IMG/VR virus record: IMGVR_UViG_3300023179_000072
Coordinates: 17,338 to 81,337 of that record
Strand: one strand, 5' to 3'
DNA from: a virus
DNA length: 64,000 nucleotides
In this document: positions 14,462 to 20,186 of the stretch, piece after piece
Layout of the letters: each line of letters begins with the position of its first letter
Numbering within the stretch: position 1 is the first letter of the stretch
Program-made: the position numbers and the translations under genes
The notes under the pieces: model-generated
Database searches by the model: none
Told to the model about the DNA's origin: nothing
The model's input: only the letters and a program-made list of their open reading frames with translations

Positions 14462-14490
14462 ATTATACACCAACTTTGCTAACTTGTCAA
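14462..14490 (-). promoter_or_regulatory. Promoter of the acidic protein gene
   Basis: TTGACA (14485-14490), 17 bp, TATAAT (14462-14467). Immediately after tRNA-Lys. Lacks the CGATAAT motif. Confidence 0.8.
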
Positions 14491-14491
14491 G

Positions 14492-14564
14492 TGGACCCTC
14501 TGGGGCTCGAACCCAGAACCAACGGATTAAAAGTCCGCTGCGCTGCCAATTGCGCCAAAGGTCC
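14492..14564 (-). tRNA. tRNA-Lys(TTT)
   Basis: Acceptor GGACCTT, anticodon stem CGGAC/GTCCG with loop TTTTAA containing TTT, T-arm CTGGG-TTCGAGC-CCCAG. Reads AAA. No encoded CCA. Confidence 0.95.
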
Positions 14565-14572
14565 GTTTAATT

Positions 14573-14600
14573 AGCATACCACTAAAATTTTTTTTGTCAA
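14573..14600 (-). promoter_or_regulatory. Promoter of tRNA-Lys
   Basis: TTGACA (14595-14600), 16 bp, TATGCT (14573-14578). Confidence 0.65.
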
Positions 14601-14601
14601 G

Positions 14602-14673
14602 CAGCCCTATGGAGGATCGAACTCCAATCTCCGGGATGAAAGCCCGGTATACTAGCCATTATACGATAGGGCC
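14602..14673 (-). tRNA. tRNA-Glu(TTC)
   Basis: Acceptor GGCCCTA/TAGGGCT, anticodon arm CCGGG-CTTTCAT-CCCGG, T-arm TGGAG-TTCGATC-CTCCA. Reads GAA. Co-transcribed with tRNA-Ile. Confidence 0.95.
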
Positions 14674-14702
14674 ACATCGCAACTCAATCGTCAGCCTCCG
14701 AA

Positions 14703-14778
14703 TAGGGCGTCAAGGAGTCGAACCTTGCTCATGAACTGCTTATAAGACAGGTGACCACTACCGGCGGTCGCACGCCCC
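14703..14778 (-). tRNA. tRNA-Ile(TAT)
   Basis: Acceptor GGGGCGT/ACGCCCT, anticodon loop CTTATAA with TAT, T-arm AAGG-TTCGACT-CCTT. It reads AUA directly, avoiding the lysidine-modified CAT tRNA that bacteria normally use. AUA is common in the AT-rich genes here. Confidence 0.85.
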
Positions 14779-14786
14779 ATACTTCA

Positions 14787-14815
14787 ATCATACAATACTT
14801 ATCGGCACTTGTCAA
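14787..14815 (-). promoter_or_regulatory. Promoter of tRNA-Ile and tRNA-Glu
   Basis: TTGACA (14810-14815), 17 bp with GCCGATAA, TATGAT (14787-14792). Confidence 0.8.
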
Positions 14816-14834
14816 CCAGATACTTGAAAAAATC

Positions 14835-14914
14835 CTAAGTCGTTACGAGATAAGAACTTACGTCAAATTCGGCCCGCCACATTTGCTCTAAGTCTTTTAT
14901 TTCCAACAACTTAG
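14835..14914 (-). repeat. Family A double-hairpin repeat, copy A3
   Basis: CTAAGTC..ACTTACG, CGGCCCGCC core, CTAAGTC..ACTTAG. It abuts the 3' end of tRNA-Tyr, showing that the element also bounds RNA genes. Confidence 0.85.
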
Positions 14915-14994
14915 TGGTTGGTTAGGGACTCGAACCCCCGAAGCCGAAGCACCTGATCTACAGTCAGGCCCATTTGCCGCTCTGGAAACTCACC
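14915..14994 (-). tRNA. tRNA-Tyr(GTA), weak acceptor stem
   Basis: Anticodon arm CCTGA-CTGTAGA-TCAGG and a long variable arm, as expected of bacterial tRNA-Tyr. Acceptor GGTGAGT against ACCAACC pairs at only five of seven positions, and the first T-stem pair is G-A. It may be decaying, or need editing. Confidence 0.75.
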
Positions 14995-15003
14995 TATATA
15001 TAA

Positions 15004-15090
15004 CAGAGGCCGAGAGAATTGAACTCTCACCGGTTTTATCCGGCCCGCTTTAGCAAAGCGGTGCAGCAAACCAATATCTGCCTGACCTCT
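15004..15090 (-). tRNA. tRNA-Ser(GCT)
   Basis: Class II cloverleaf: acceptor AGAGGTC/GGCCTCT, D-stem GCAG/CTGC, anticodon arm CCGCT-TTGCTAA-AGCGG, variable arm CCGG..CCGG, T-arm GAGAG-TTCAATT-CTCTC, discriminator G. Position 8 is A instead of T. Confidence 0.85.
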
Positions 15091-15098
15091 AAATATAA

Positions 15099-15180
15099 CT
15101 GCTCGGGCTGGACTTAAACCAGCAAGTCTTTCGACGGTTGATTAACAGTCAACTGCGTTTATCAATTTCGCCACCGAGCA
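15099..15180 (-). tRNA. tRNA with anticodon GTT (Asn) but a long variable arm
   Basis: Acceptor TGCTCGG/CCGAGCA, discriminator G, anticodon arm GTTGA-CTGTTAA-TCAAC, T-arm GCTGG-TTTAAGT-CCAGC. Between the anticodon and T stems lie 13 nt able to form GTC-GAAA-GAC, a class II variable arm. Normal tRNA-Asn has a 5-nt variable loop. The D-arm resembles tRNA-Leu. Charged amino acid uncertain. Confidence 0.8.
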
Positions 15181-15185
15181 TCAAA

Positions 15186-15257
15186 TTCCGGAGTCTGGGT
15201 ACGATCCAGAAATAAAAGGGCCAAAACCTTTTGTGATACCAGTTTCACCACTCCGGA
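15186..15257 (-). tRNA. tRNA-Gln(TTG)
   Basis: Acceptor TCCGGAG/CTCCGGA, anticodon arm AAAGG-TTTTGGC-CCTTT, T-arm TCTGG-ATCGTAC-CCAGA. Reads CAA. Its 5' end directly follows the stop codon of the HNH gene. Confidence 0.9.
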
Positions 15258-15779
15258 TCATCTTCTACATTCTCTGCCATTTCCTCTGTTCATGTTCTTA
15301 TATGTATCTGTTAATGAGTGACAATTTGGACACAGTATCTGTAAATTATCTTCTTTATTATTTTTATAGTTACCATCCTTATGATGAATTTCTAGTGGAC
15401 ACTTATTCGTATTTGGATTAATTTTATTCCATCCACACTCTTCACACTTTCTACCTCGTTCTATCAATAAAAATTTTTTGATATAGCGTCTTACTGTTCC
15501 ATTATTTTCACATCCATCATCTTTTCCAAGTTTCCATAACTGTATTTTATTATTATATTGAAATATGTTCTGGCATTTAATACTGCAATAAATTTGTCCT
15601 TGACCTTTAATTAGATTGCTACAATTTTTACAATATTTAATCTTTTTATTGCGTTTTTTAAATAACTTGTTATTTACTTTAGCAGCACAACTACGAGAGC
15701 AATAATTTTTTGATGTTTTTTTAATCTCTGATATTTGTTTATTAAATTCTTTATTGCAGCAGTTACATTTAACTTTCAT
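15258..15779 (-). CDS. HNH homing endonuclease with zinc fingers, inside the tRNA cluster (173 aa)
   Basis: Three CxxC-type clusters (KCNCCNKEF, YCSRSC, YCKNCSN...YCSIKC) precede a C-terminal HNH nuclease: KCEECGWN...CPLEIHHKDGNYKNNKEDNL QILCPNCHS, with the catalytic His pair and two structural CxxC pairs. It interrupts the tRNA cluster, its stop codon touching the 5' end of tRNA-Gln, which suggests insertion of a mobile nuclease. Its ribosome-binding site AAAGGAG is held in an 11-bp hairpin (15787-15824). Confidence 0.9.
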   Translation of the reverse strand: MKVKCNCCNKEFNKQISEIKKTSKNYCSRSCAAKVNNKLFKKRNKKIKYCKNCSNLIKGQGQIYCSIKCQNIFQYNNKIQLWKLGKDDGCENNGTVRRYIKKFLLIERGRKCEECGWNKINPNTNKCPLEIHHKDGNYKNNKEDNLQILCPNCHSLTDTYKNMNRGNGRECRR

Positions 15780-15786
15780 TTTTTGT

Positions 15787-15824
15787 TTCTCCTTTTGATA
15801 CGAATATATACACCAAAAGGAGAA
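15787..15824 (-). promoter_or_regulatory. Shine-Dalgarno-sequestering hairpin with late-type box in the loop
   Basis: TTCTCCTTTTG and CAAAAGGAGAA are perfect inverted repeats with a 16-nt loop. The arm carrying AAAGGAG is the ribosome-binding site of the HNH gene, so long transcripts would mask it. The loop contains GTGTATATATT, close to the GTGTATATT box ahead of late genes; a transcript starting there would lack the other arm. The same logic is known for T4 I-TevI. Confidence 0.65.
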
Positions 15825-15854
15825 CTATTTACCGTTTTTTATTTCAATTCCCAA

Positions 15855-15927
15855 AGCCGGTAGTAGGATTTGCACCCACGACATTCAAATTACAAATTTG
15901 ACACTCTGCTAACTGAGTTATACCGGC
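15855..15927 (-). tRNA. tRNA-Thr(TGT)
   Basis: Acceptor GCCGGTA/TACCGGC, anticodon arm TCAAA-TTTGTAA-TTTGA, T-arm GTGGG-TGCAAAT-CCTAC. Reads ACA. Upstream of the HNH gene. Confidence 0.95.
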
Positions 15928-15930
15928 AAT

Positions 15931-16119
15931 CTACATATCATACTCTTGACGCCAAGCCTTGTCAATGTCGCGTCGTGTTCGCTGACGCTTGGGCCTGTTG
16001 TCCATAGTGGTATCCCGATGCTCCTTGTGACCCGTAGGAACTTGCCACTGTGGCCTGACCTTGAGTTTGATATGGTTGCGGCGTGGTCGCATATCGTCGT
16101 TGTTGTGGAGCGTAATCAT
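15931..16119 (-). CDS. Small basic Arg-rich protein (62 aa or 53 aa)
   Basis: The core RPQWQVPTGHKEHRDTTMDN followed by RPKRQRTRR aligns with the 56-aa protein at 27647-27817 (RPVWEIGKGHN...DNRPKRLRTRG), so they are paralogues. Basic composition suggests nucleic-acid binding. The ATG at 16119 is close to the predicted transcription start, so it may be leaderless; MRPRR at 16092 is the alternative. Confidence 0.6.
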   Translation of the reverse strand: MITLHNNDDMRPRRNHIKLKVRPQWQVPTGHKEHRDTTMDNRPKRQRTRRDIDKAWRQEYDM

Positions 16120-16125
16120 GATTTC

Positions 16126-16153
16126 ATCTTACCTAAAAATTTTGCGTTGTCAA
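16126..16153 (-). promoter_or_regulatory. Promoter of the 62-aa gene and tRNA-Thr
   Basis: TTGACA (16148-16153), 16 bp, TAAGAT (16126-16131). A second copy (TTGACA 16212-16217, 17 bp, TAAAAT) lies 60 bp upstream. Confidence 0.7.
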
Positions 16154-16281
16154 GTGCTTTTTTGGCGTATAATATCCCGTATACTTGTATTTTACACTAT
16201 AGGGGACAGAATGTCAAGATGAAGAAATTTCAAAATGTGAATGCTTATGTAGGACGTGTCATCATATAGACAGACATTATT

Positions 16282-16533
16282 CTAACGATAATACTCACCG
16301 ATCCTCTTCTGAGTAGGAGCGAACTCTCTCCAAATACCGTCTTCGTGTCTATAAAAAACCTTATCAAGGTTAGGATCGTATGCCATTACGCAATACTGAA
16401 TAGGATAAACTGGTTTTGTCAAGACCTGTTTTTGAGGAAGTTTAGGAAGTTTGATATCACCTTTCTGGTAGTCTTTTACACCATTATAGGCCAAACCAAA
16501 AATAGCAATCAAAACCCCAATCCACTGGATCAT
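16282..16533 (-). CDS. Membrane-anchored protein (83 aa)
   Basis: The start at 16533 (MIQWIGVLIAIFGLAYNGVK) follows GAAGGGG. One N-terminal membrane span is followed by a soluble part (QYCVMAYDPNLDKVFYRHED). Upstream codons to 16569 overlap the predicted -10 box. Function unknown. Confidence 0.6.
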   Translation of the reverse strand: MIQWIGVLIAIFGLAYNGVKDYQKGDIKLPKLPQKQVLTKPVYPIQYCVMAYDPNLDKVFYRHEDGIWREFAPTQKRIGEYYR

Positions 16534-16625
16534 TCTTTCGCCCCTTCGCTTTGTTCTTCGTGTCATCATAGCATATTTATCGTCCAGCGTCCACCAGGAA
16601 CTTTAGAAGATTTTTGAATTTGCCC

Positions 16626-16706
16626 TAAAGTATTGTGGCTAAAGGACTTACGATGAACCCGGCCGGCCCCGCTTGCCCTAAGTGCTGTCGCACCAAGGGT
16701 TTGCGG
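16626..16706 (-). repeat. Family A double-hairpin repeat, copy A4
   Basis: TAAAGT..ACTTACG, CGGCCGGCCCCG core, CTAAGTG..GGTTTGCGG. Downstream of the zinc-ribbon gene stop. Confidence 0.8.
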
Positions 16707-16712
16707 CAAGCC

Positions 16713-16883
16713 TTATGATTCAATATCTATTTCTGTATGGATATATTCCATGTCATCGTCACACTCAGTACACATGGGAGTACCATTCTCAGAATACCAC
16801 CACGGTTGCACATAGGCGTGTTCATCGCAATTCGGACATTCCCATTTGTGCTTTAGTTTTTTCTCGTCAATAATTACCCACAT
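16713..16883 (-). CDS. Zinc-ribbon protein (56 aa)
   Basis: ECPNCDEHAYVQPWWYSENG then PMCTECDDD: two CxxC pairs 20 residues apart form a one-zinc ribbon. The start at 16883 follows GGAGAAATAACT. Such mini ribbons often bind RNA polymerase or nucleic acids; the partner is unknown. Confidence 0.7.
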   Translation of the reverse strand: MWVIIDEKKLKHKWECPNCDEHAYVQPWWYSENGTPMCTECDDDMEYIHTEIDIES

Positions 16884-16885
16884 AG

Positions 16886-17116
16886 TTATTTCTCCAAACT
16901 CCACCCAGCCTTTTCGATCACCTTCGTACTTTTATAGACTTTTGTGTCAGGTAACGCTGAAACATAATCCTTAAAACCTCTTTCGTCTACATAGAAATGT
17001 TCATCTAGCACATCAAACTTATTTGTTTCCCATAGTGCGTCCACTGCTGCTTCAAGAGGTTTTTTACTTGTAGAGTATATCAATTCTAGTGTGCCGCATT
17101 TGATATAGTATTTCAT
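16886..17116 (-). CDS. Hypothetical protein, 76 aa
   Basis: The start at 17116 (MKYYIKCGTLELIYSTSKKP) follows AAAGGAAAATG. A mixed strand/helix small domain (EAAVDALWETNKFDVLDEHF). Middle gene of a three-gene unit. Function unknown. Confidence 0.65.
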   Translation of the reverse strand: MKYYIKCGTLELIYSTSKKPLEAAVDALWETNKFDVLDEHFYVDERGFKDYVSALPDTKVYKSTKVIEKAGWSLEK

Positions 17117-17133
17117 GACATTTTCCTTTCTTT

Positions 17134-17838
17134 TCAATGAGCAGGGAATAAAACATTCGCAAGCCCCCTTACGCAGAGATCGCAAGAGATACTATCCTTC
17201 GTGCCCGTGCAAGTAATAACCGAGCGGCCACGACGGATTTCTGGACATACCACAAACTTTGTATCATTAAGAACCACCAACTTCGGCAGTGCTTTTCTCC
17301 ATGCATCTGCCTTTGCTTTGTTCTTCGGTCGCTTGGGTGCAATCTTCATATCGCTATCGCACCACGCAAACTTTTTGAAACCCTGTGATAGTGCTTCGCC
17401 CATATCATTATCATCATGCACACTAGCGTACACATTCATATACTTTTCCAGGCTCACAAGCCTAGAATCGTAAATATGAGTGTAAAACCACATATCGGGC
17501 AGCGCATCACCATCGGCAAGAATACTCTCACAAGCCCATGTCACGTTGGCAACATAGTCTAGGTCAAGTTCGCCATTGAGAAACCAATCGCCACGCTCAT
17601 GCCAACGGATACTCTTCTCACGACGCTTGGCGTCAAGAATCATTGCCCGAATCTTATTCTTCTCAGTCACAACATTCGCAAAACCAGCCGTGCGGGCATT
17701 CTTATATTGATTTTCAGTCGCTTCAGCATAGCAACCATTCCCAAGATAATCGCAGTCAGGAGGACAAGTATCCCCAACCGGACGCGAAACCACAATGCAA
17801 CCCTTACCCAACTTATCATTACCATCAGCGGTTTTCAT
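17134..17838 (-). CDS. Cys-rich phage-conserved protein (234 aa)
   Basis: Conserved blocks include KLGKGCIVVSRPVGDTCPPD followed by CDYLGNGCYAEATENQYKNA, then MWFYTHIYDSRLVSLEKYMN, KFAWCDSDMKIAPKRPKNK and a C-terminal CTGTKDSISCDLCVRG. I recognise this as a protein carried by cyanophages and other large phages. The two Cys clusters may bind iron-sulfur or zinc. First gene of its unit, from the promoter at 17863-17891. Confidence 0.7.
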   Translation of the reverse strand: MKTADGNDKLGKGCIVVSRPVGDTCPPDCDYLGNGCYAEATENQYKNARTAGFANVVTEKNKIRAMILDAKRREKSIRWHERGDWFLNGELDLDYVANVTWACESILADGDALPDMWFYTHIYDSRLVSLEKYMNVYASVHDDNDMGEALSQGFKKFAWCDSDMKIAPKRPKNKAKADAWRKALPKLVVLNDTKFVVCPEIRRGRSVITCTGTKDSISCDLCVRGLANVLFPAH

Positions 17839-17862
17839 AGCTTTCTCCTAGCGTGTCATCCG

Positions 17863-17891
17863 ATTCTACTCTAGATTATCGGCAACGTCAA
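17863..17891 (-). promoter_or_regulatory. Promoter of the Cys-rich protein unit
   Basis: TTGACG (17886-17891), 17 bp with GCCGATAAT, TAGAAT (17863-17868). Confidence 0.8.
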
Positions 17892-17920
17892 GTGAAAAAC
17901 TTGAAAAAATTATTTTTGAT

Positions 17921-18000
17921 GCAAGTCCTTATGGGTAAAGAACTTACGATGAATCCGACCCGCCCCGTTTATCCTAAGTCTTTACCCTCAAAGAACTTAG
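17921..18000 (-). repeat. Family A double-hairpin repeat, copy A5
   Basis: GCAAGTCCTT..AAGAACTTAC, CGACCCGCCCCG core, CTAAGTCTTT..AAAGAACTTAG with a perfect 7-bp outer stem. It contains the end of a 26-codon frame. Confidence 0.85.
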
Positions 18001-18054
18001 AAGAAGCTCACAAGCTTTTAAGAATTGCTCGGTAGTTTCAGCATCGCTTTTCAT
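17974..18054 (-). CDS. Micro-protein directly after tRNA-Arg (26 aa)
   Basis: MKSDAETTEQFLKACELLLS followed by SLRVKT. The ATG lies 8 nt after the 3' end of tRNA-Arg with no Shine-Dalgarno, and its last nine codons are the second hairpin of repeat A5. Translation is uncertain, though the leaderless layout resembles the phosphoribosyltransferase gene. Confidence 0.35.
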   Translation of the reverse strand: MKSDAETTEQFLKACELLLSSLRVKT

Positions 18055-18061
18055 AATCTAA

Positions 18062-18133
18062 TACTGCCGGAAGGATTTGCACCCTCGTAAATCAACTTAG
18101 AAGGTTGATGCCTAATCTACTCGGCCACGGCAG
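18062..18133 (-). tRNA. tRNA-Arg(TCT)
   Basis: Acceptor GCTGCCG/CGGCAGT, anticodon arm ATCAA-CCTTCTAAG-TTGAT with TCT in the loop, T-arm GAGGG-TGCAAAT-CCTTC. Reads AGA. Promoter TTGCGG-16-TATAAT at 18142-18169. Confidence 0.9.
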
Positions 18134-18141
18134 CGTATATG

Positions 18142-18169
18142 TATTATACCATACCCACTCAACGCCGCA
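18142..18169 (-). promoter_or_regulatory. Promoter of tRNA-Arg
   Basis: TTGCGG (18164-18169), 16 bp, TATAAT (18142-18147). Confidence 0.65.
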
Positions 18170-18398
18170 AGCCCACATGGCGTCCCATGCAGGCTATACG
18201 GGTTTGTGGCGTTATCCTTACCACTACATAGTATACTCTAGAGAGGATAACTTCGGAGTTACCATCTCCTTATTCGGTTGGTTAGACCTTCTCTAGGTTG
18301 CACCATTATTGTCCTGCAACGAGAACTTCATACGCGGGACGAGTCCCGCCGCACTATGCCTAAATTCTATTTATACTGGCATAGTCCAGTTTATTGAT
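18170..18398 (-). ncRNA. Structured non-coding stretch, candidate RNA
   Basis: A stretch of about 230 nt without a credible gene has several nested inverted repeats. CTAGAGAGG (18238-18246) pairs with CCTTCTCTAG (18287-18296) around an inner GGAG/CTCC hairpin, and GCGGGAC-GA-GTCCCGC (18334-18349) is a perfect 7-bp stem. It lies downstream of the 82-aa gene on the minus strand, so it would be a 3' region or processed RNA. Orientation is inferred. Confidence 0.4.
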
Positions 18399-18647
18399 TC
18401 AGGCCACAGCCTCCTCTTCAACCTTGGCATTATGGGCATCACCAGCCTGCTTCGCCGTAATACCCATAACCCTCGCACGGAAAACCTTCCAACCCTGTTC
18501 ACTGAAAGCCTTGACCTCACCAATCTTCACGTTAGCATGAGCATCTTCGGGCAGATAGTTAGACAAACACGACACAATAGTATCCCTAGTCTCATCACGA
18601 TCCAGATCCTCAGCAACCACATCAACCGTAAAAGAAAACTTCTTCAT
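18399..18647 (-). CDS. Hypothetical protein, 82 aa
   Basis: MKKFSFTVDVVAEDLDRDET then a helix and two strands (IGEVKAFSEQGWKVFRARVM), an Ala/Glu-rich end. Alpha/beta small domain; no family recognised. Own promoter. Confidence 0.7.
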   Translation of the reverse strand: MKKFSFTVDVVAEDLDRDETRDTIVSCLSNYLPEDAHANVKIGEVKAFSEQGWKVFRARVMGITAKQAGDAHNAKVEEEAVA

Positions 18648-18690
18648 GTTACATTCTCCAAAGTGTTACAGTTACCAATCACATAGTACC

Positions 18691-18719
18691 AGTATACGCT
18701 ACTGATACTCACTTGTCAA
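18691..18719 (-). promoter_or_regulatory. Promoter of the 82-aa gene
   Basis: TTGACA (18714-18719), 17 bp, TATACT (18691-18696). Confidence 0.8.
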
Positions 18720-18778
18720 GTCTGCCATGAAGGTTTCTGTTGTTGGCATCGTGGCAGCCACTTGCGTCGTGTTCAATC

Positions 18779-18807
18779 ATTCTACAGTATAGTATCGTCA
18801 TTGTCAA
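18779..18807 (-). promoter_or_regulatory. Promoter with only a vestigial unit downstream
   Basis: TTGACA (18802-18807), 17 bp with GACGATA, TAGAAT (18779-18784). Only about 60 bp separate it from the next promoter; the sole frame encodes 16 residues (MPTTETFMADLTSEYQ). Confidence 0.7.
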
Positions 18808-18847
18808 GAGCGAACTTGAGTCTCCCTCAAAAATTTTTTCTTTTGTT

Positions 18848-18928
18848 GTAAGTTGTTTGGTGGTAAGCACTTACGTCAAGGTCGGCCAGCCCCGTTTGCC
18901 GTAAGTCTTTACAGCATAGGGGTTTAGG
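18848..18928 (-). repeat. Family A double-hairpin repeat, copy A6
   Basis: GTAAGTTG..GCACTTAC, CGGCCAGCCCCG core, GTAAGTCTTT..GGGGTTTAGG. Confidence 0.85.
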
Positions 18929-19312
18929 TTACGAGAGATAACCCTCACAACCCAAACCCACCAGATCACGCAGCAGTGCCTCTGCCGCTTCGGGCGTTTT
19001 CAGAGTAATACTCTGCTTTGCACCGGACTTGGCAGGAACGAACTTGTCGTAATGCCAGCCACCAACCAGACAATCCGTCCAATCCTTGCTTTCCTTCAAT
19101 CCCCAACCAGTGTGGAGTCGAATAGCCTTAATGCAAGCGATACGATTATCCAGAGTCATACCACCAGTGATGGTTACGGTGCGATTCTGGTTCACGCCCA
19201 ATTCCATCTCAAAAGCGTTCACAATCTTGTGATACAGTTCGACATCATTATTGTATGCCCAACTGGTAGCCAGATTCATAGCCTCACGCACCGTCAGTTC
19301 CAACTTAATCAT
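18929..19312 (-). CDS. Protein with ribosomal L7/L12 C-terminal-like domain (127 aa)
   Basis: Residues about 43-127 follow the bL12 C-terminal pattern: TVTITGGM..NRIACIKAIRLHTGW GLKESKDWTD, then a loop and TPEAAEALLRDLVGLGCEG, matching K..vIK.vR..tglGLKEAK.lVd...A..i...L...Ga. The N-terminal 40 residues are a separate helical part. The L12 domain recruits translation factors on the ribosome, so the phage protein could bind them; this is inference. Last gene of a three-gene unit. Confidence 0.7.
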   Translation of the reverse strand: MIKLELTVREAMNLATSWAYNNDVELYHKIVNAFEMELGVNQNRTVTITGGMTLDNRIACIKAIRLHTGWGLKESKDWTDCLVGGWHYDKFVPAKSGAKQSITLKTPEAAEALLRDLVGLGCEGYLS

Positions 19313-19314
19313 CT

Positions 19315-19728
19315 CTAAATCCTTTCTTCCAAAATATAAACTTGTCGATCTTGCGTAATCAAAGTAGCATACTCGCTACCATCCCAAGCAAATTCACCAC
19401 AATCACTTTCGCGTCTCCACCTTGGATCACGAATAGGATTATAGTATAGCTTTTCTAAGTTGTCAATACCAATCTCACTATTTAGAATCACTTCTTCACA
19501 TTGAACCCACCCACTAACATTCTTTTTCTGTTTTTTATGAACCCACTTGGCCCTAGCTAATTTGTTGATAAGTTTACAGCCCCTCATTTCCAACTGATAT
19601 TCGGCAGGATCAACATAATACTGGTCAACCCTTTTTCTCCCCTGCATAATATTCACCTGCCACTTACGGTAATTTTTACCATTTAGCAGATGAAATCGAA
19701 CTTCGGCGTGTAGCGGTTTCTGTTTCAT
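19315..19728 (-). CDS. Hypothetical basic protein (137 aa)
   Basis: MKQKPLHAEVRFHLLNGKNY then QGRKRVDQYYVDPAEYQLEM. The beta-rich fold with a Trp/Lys-rich centre (AKWVHKKQKKNVSGWVQCEE) hints at RNA contact. Conserved-looking but no named family. TAATG coupling with the upstream gene. Confidence 0.65.
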   Translation of the reverse strand: MKQKPLHAEVRFHLLNGKNYRKWQVNIMQGRKRVDQYYVDPAEYQLEMRGCKLINKLARAKWVHKKQKKNVSGWVQCEEVILNSEIGIDNLEKLYYNPIRDPRWRRESDCGEFAWDGSEYATLITQDRQVYILEERI

Positions 19729-19940
19729 TAATAGATATCTCCATCTATTTCGTCAATACCTAGCGTTGCTCCAACACCATAGTCACCATCTGCTATTCTA
19801 GCACTTCTGTTTTCGATAAACTCTTGTGCATCCGCATAGTTATCAAAACGATAGGTTGGAGTAGCAGAAAATGAGATCCACCCATCATCGCCAATAACTT
19901 CTCCATCGTATGGGCCACCACAAACAACCACTTTAAACAT
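19728..19940 (-). CDS. Hypothetical protein, 70 aa
   Basis: MFKVVVCGGPYDGEVIGDDG, YADAQEFIENRSARIADGDY: small alpha/beta protein with a conserved-looking GGPYDG turn often seen in short phage proteins. Function unknown. Confidence 0.65.
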   Translation of the reverse strand: MFKVVVCGGPYDGEVIGDDGWISFSATPTYRFDNYADAQEFIENRSARIADGDYGVGATLGIDEIDGDIY

Positions 19941-19958
19941 ATAAAACCTCTTGCTATC

Positions 19959-19987
19959 AGTATACCTTATCGACCAACGCTTGTCAA
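19959..19987 (-). promoter_or_regulatory. Promoter of the L12-like unit
   Basis: TTGACA (19982-19987), 17 bp with GTCGATAA, TATACT (19959-19964). Confidence 0.8.
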
Positions 19988-20002
19988 GACCTTTAAATTT
20001 TC

Positions 20003-20050
20003 GCTGACTATACCCATCCAGCCCAAATCCGAAGGATTAGGAGAAACAAG
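20003..20050 (-). repeat. Family B intergenic hairpin repeat, copy B7
   Basis: Standard copy: GCTGACTAT, then AATCC-TTC-GGATT read on the minus strand. It lies between the promoter at 19959-19987 and a vestigial unit. Confidence 0.8.
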
Positions 20051-20130
20051 GCTGGCTTCCGCCATACTCGACCAGCATTTCAGATAGCCTCTTTTGATAT
20101 CATTGTGGCTATCCCCAAGCCTTGCCTCCT
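20051..20130 (-). pseudogene. Vestigial transcription unit
   Basis: A good promoter at 20132-20160 and AGGAGG are followed by only about 80 bp. GATAGCC/GGCTATC and CAAGGCT..AGCCTTG can pair. Traces of the 59-aa gene at 25875 are visible (TGGTCGAG, then SLVSPNPSDL in frame), so this looks like a gene reduced by deletion. A small structured RNA is the alternative. Confidence 0.35.
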
Positions 20131-20131
20131 A

Positions 20132-20160
20132 AGTATACCTCTATTATCGTCATTTGTCAA
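20132..20160 (-). promoter_or_regulatory. Promoter of the vestigial unit
   Basis: TTGACA (20155-20160), 17 bp with GACGATAAT, TATACT (20132-20137). Confidence 0.8.
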
Positions 20161-20186
20161 GGTGGAACTTTAAAAAATTTTTGAGA

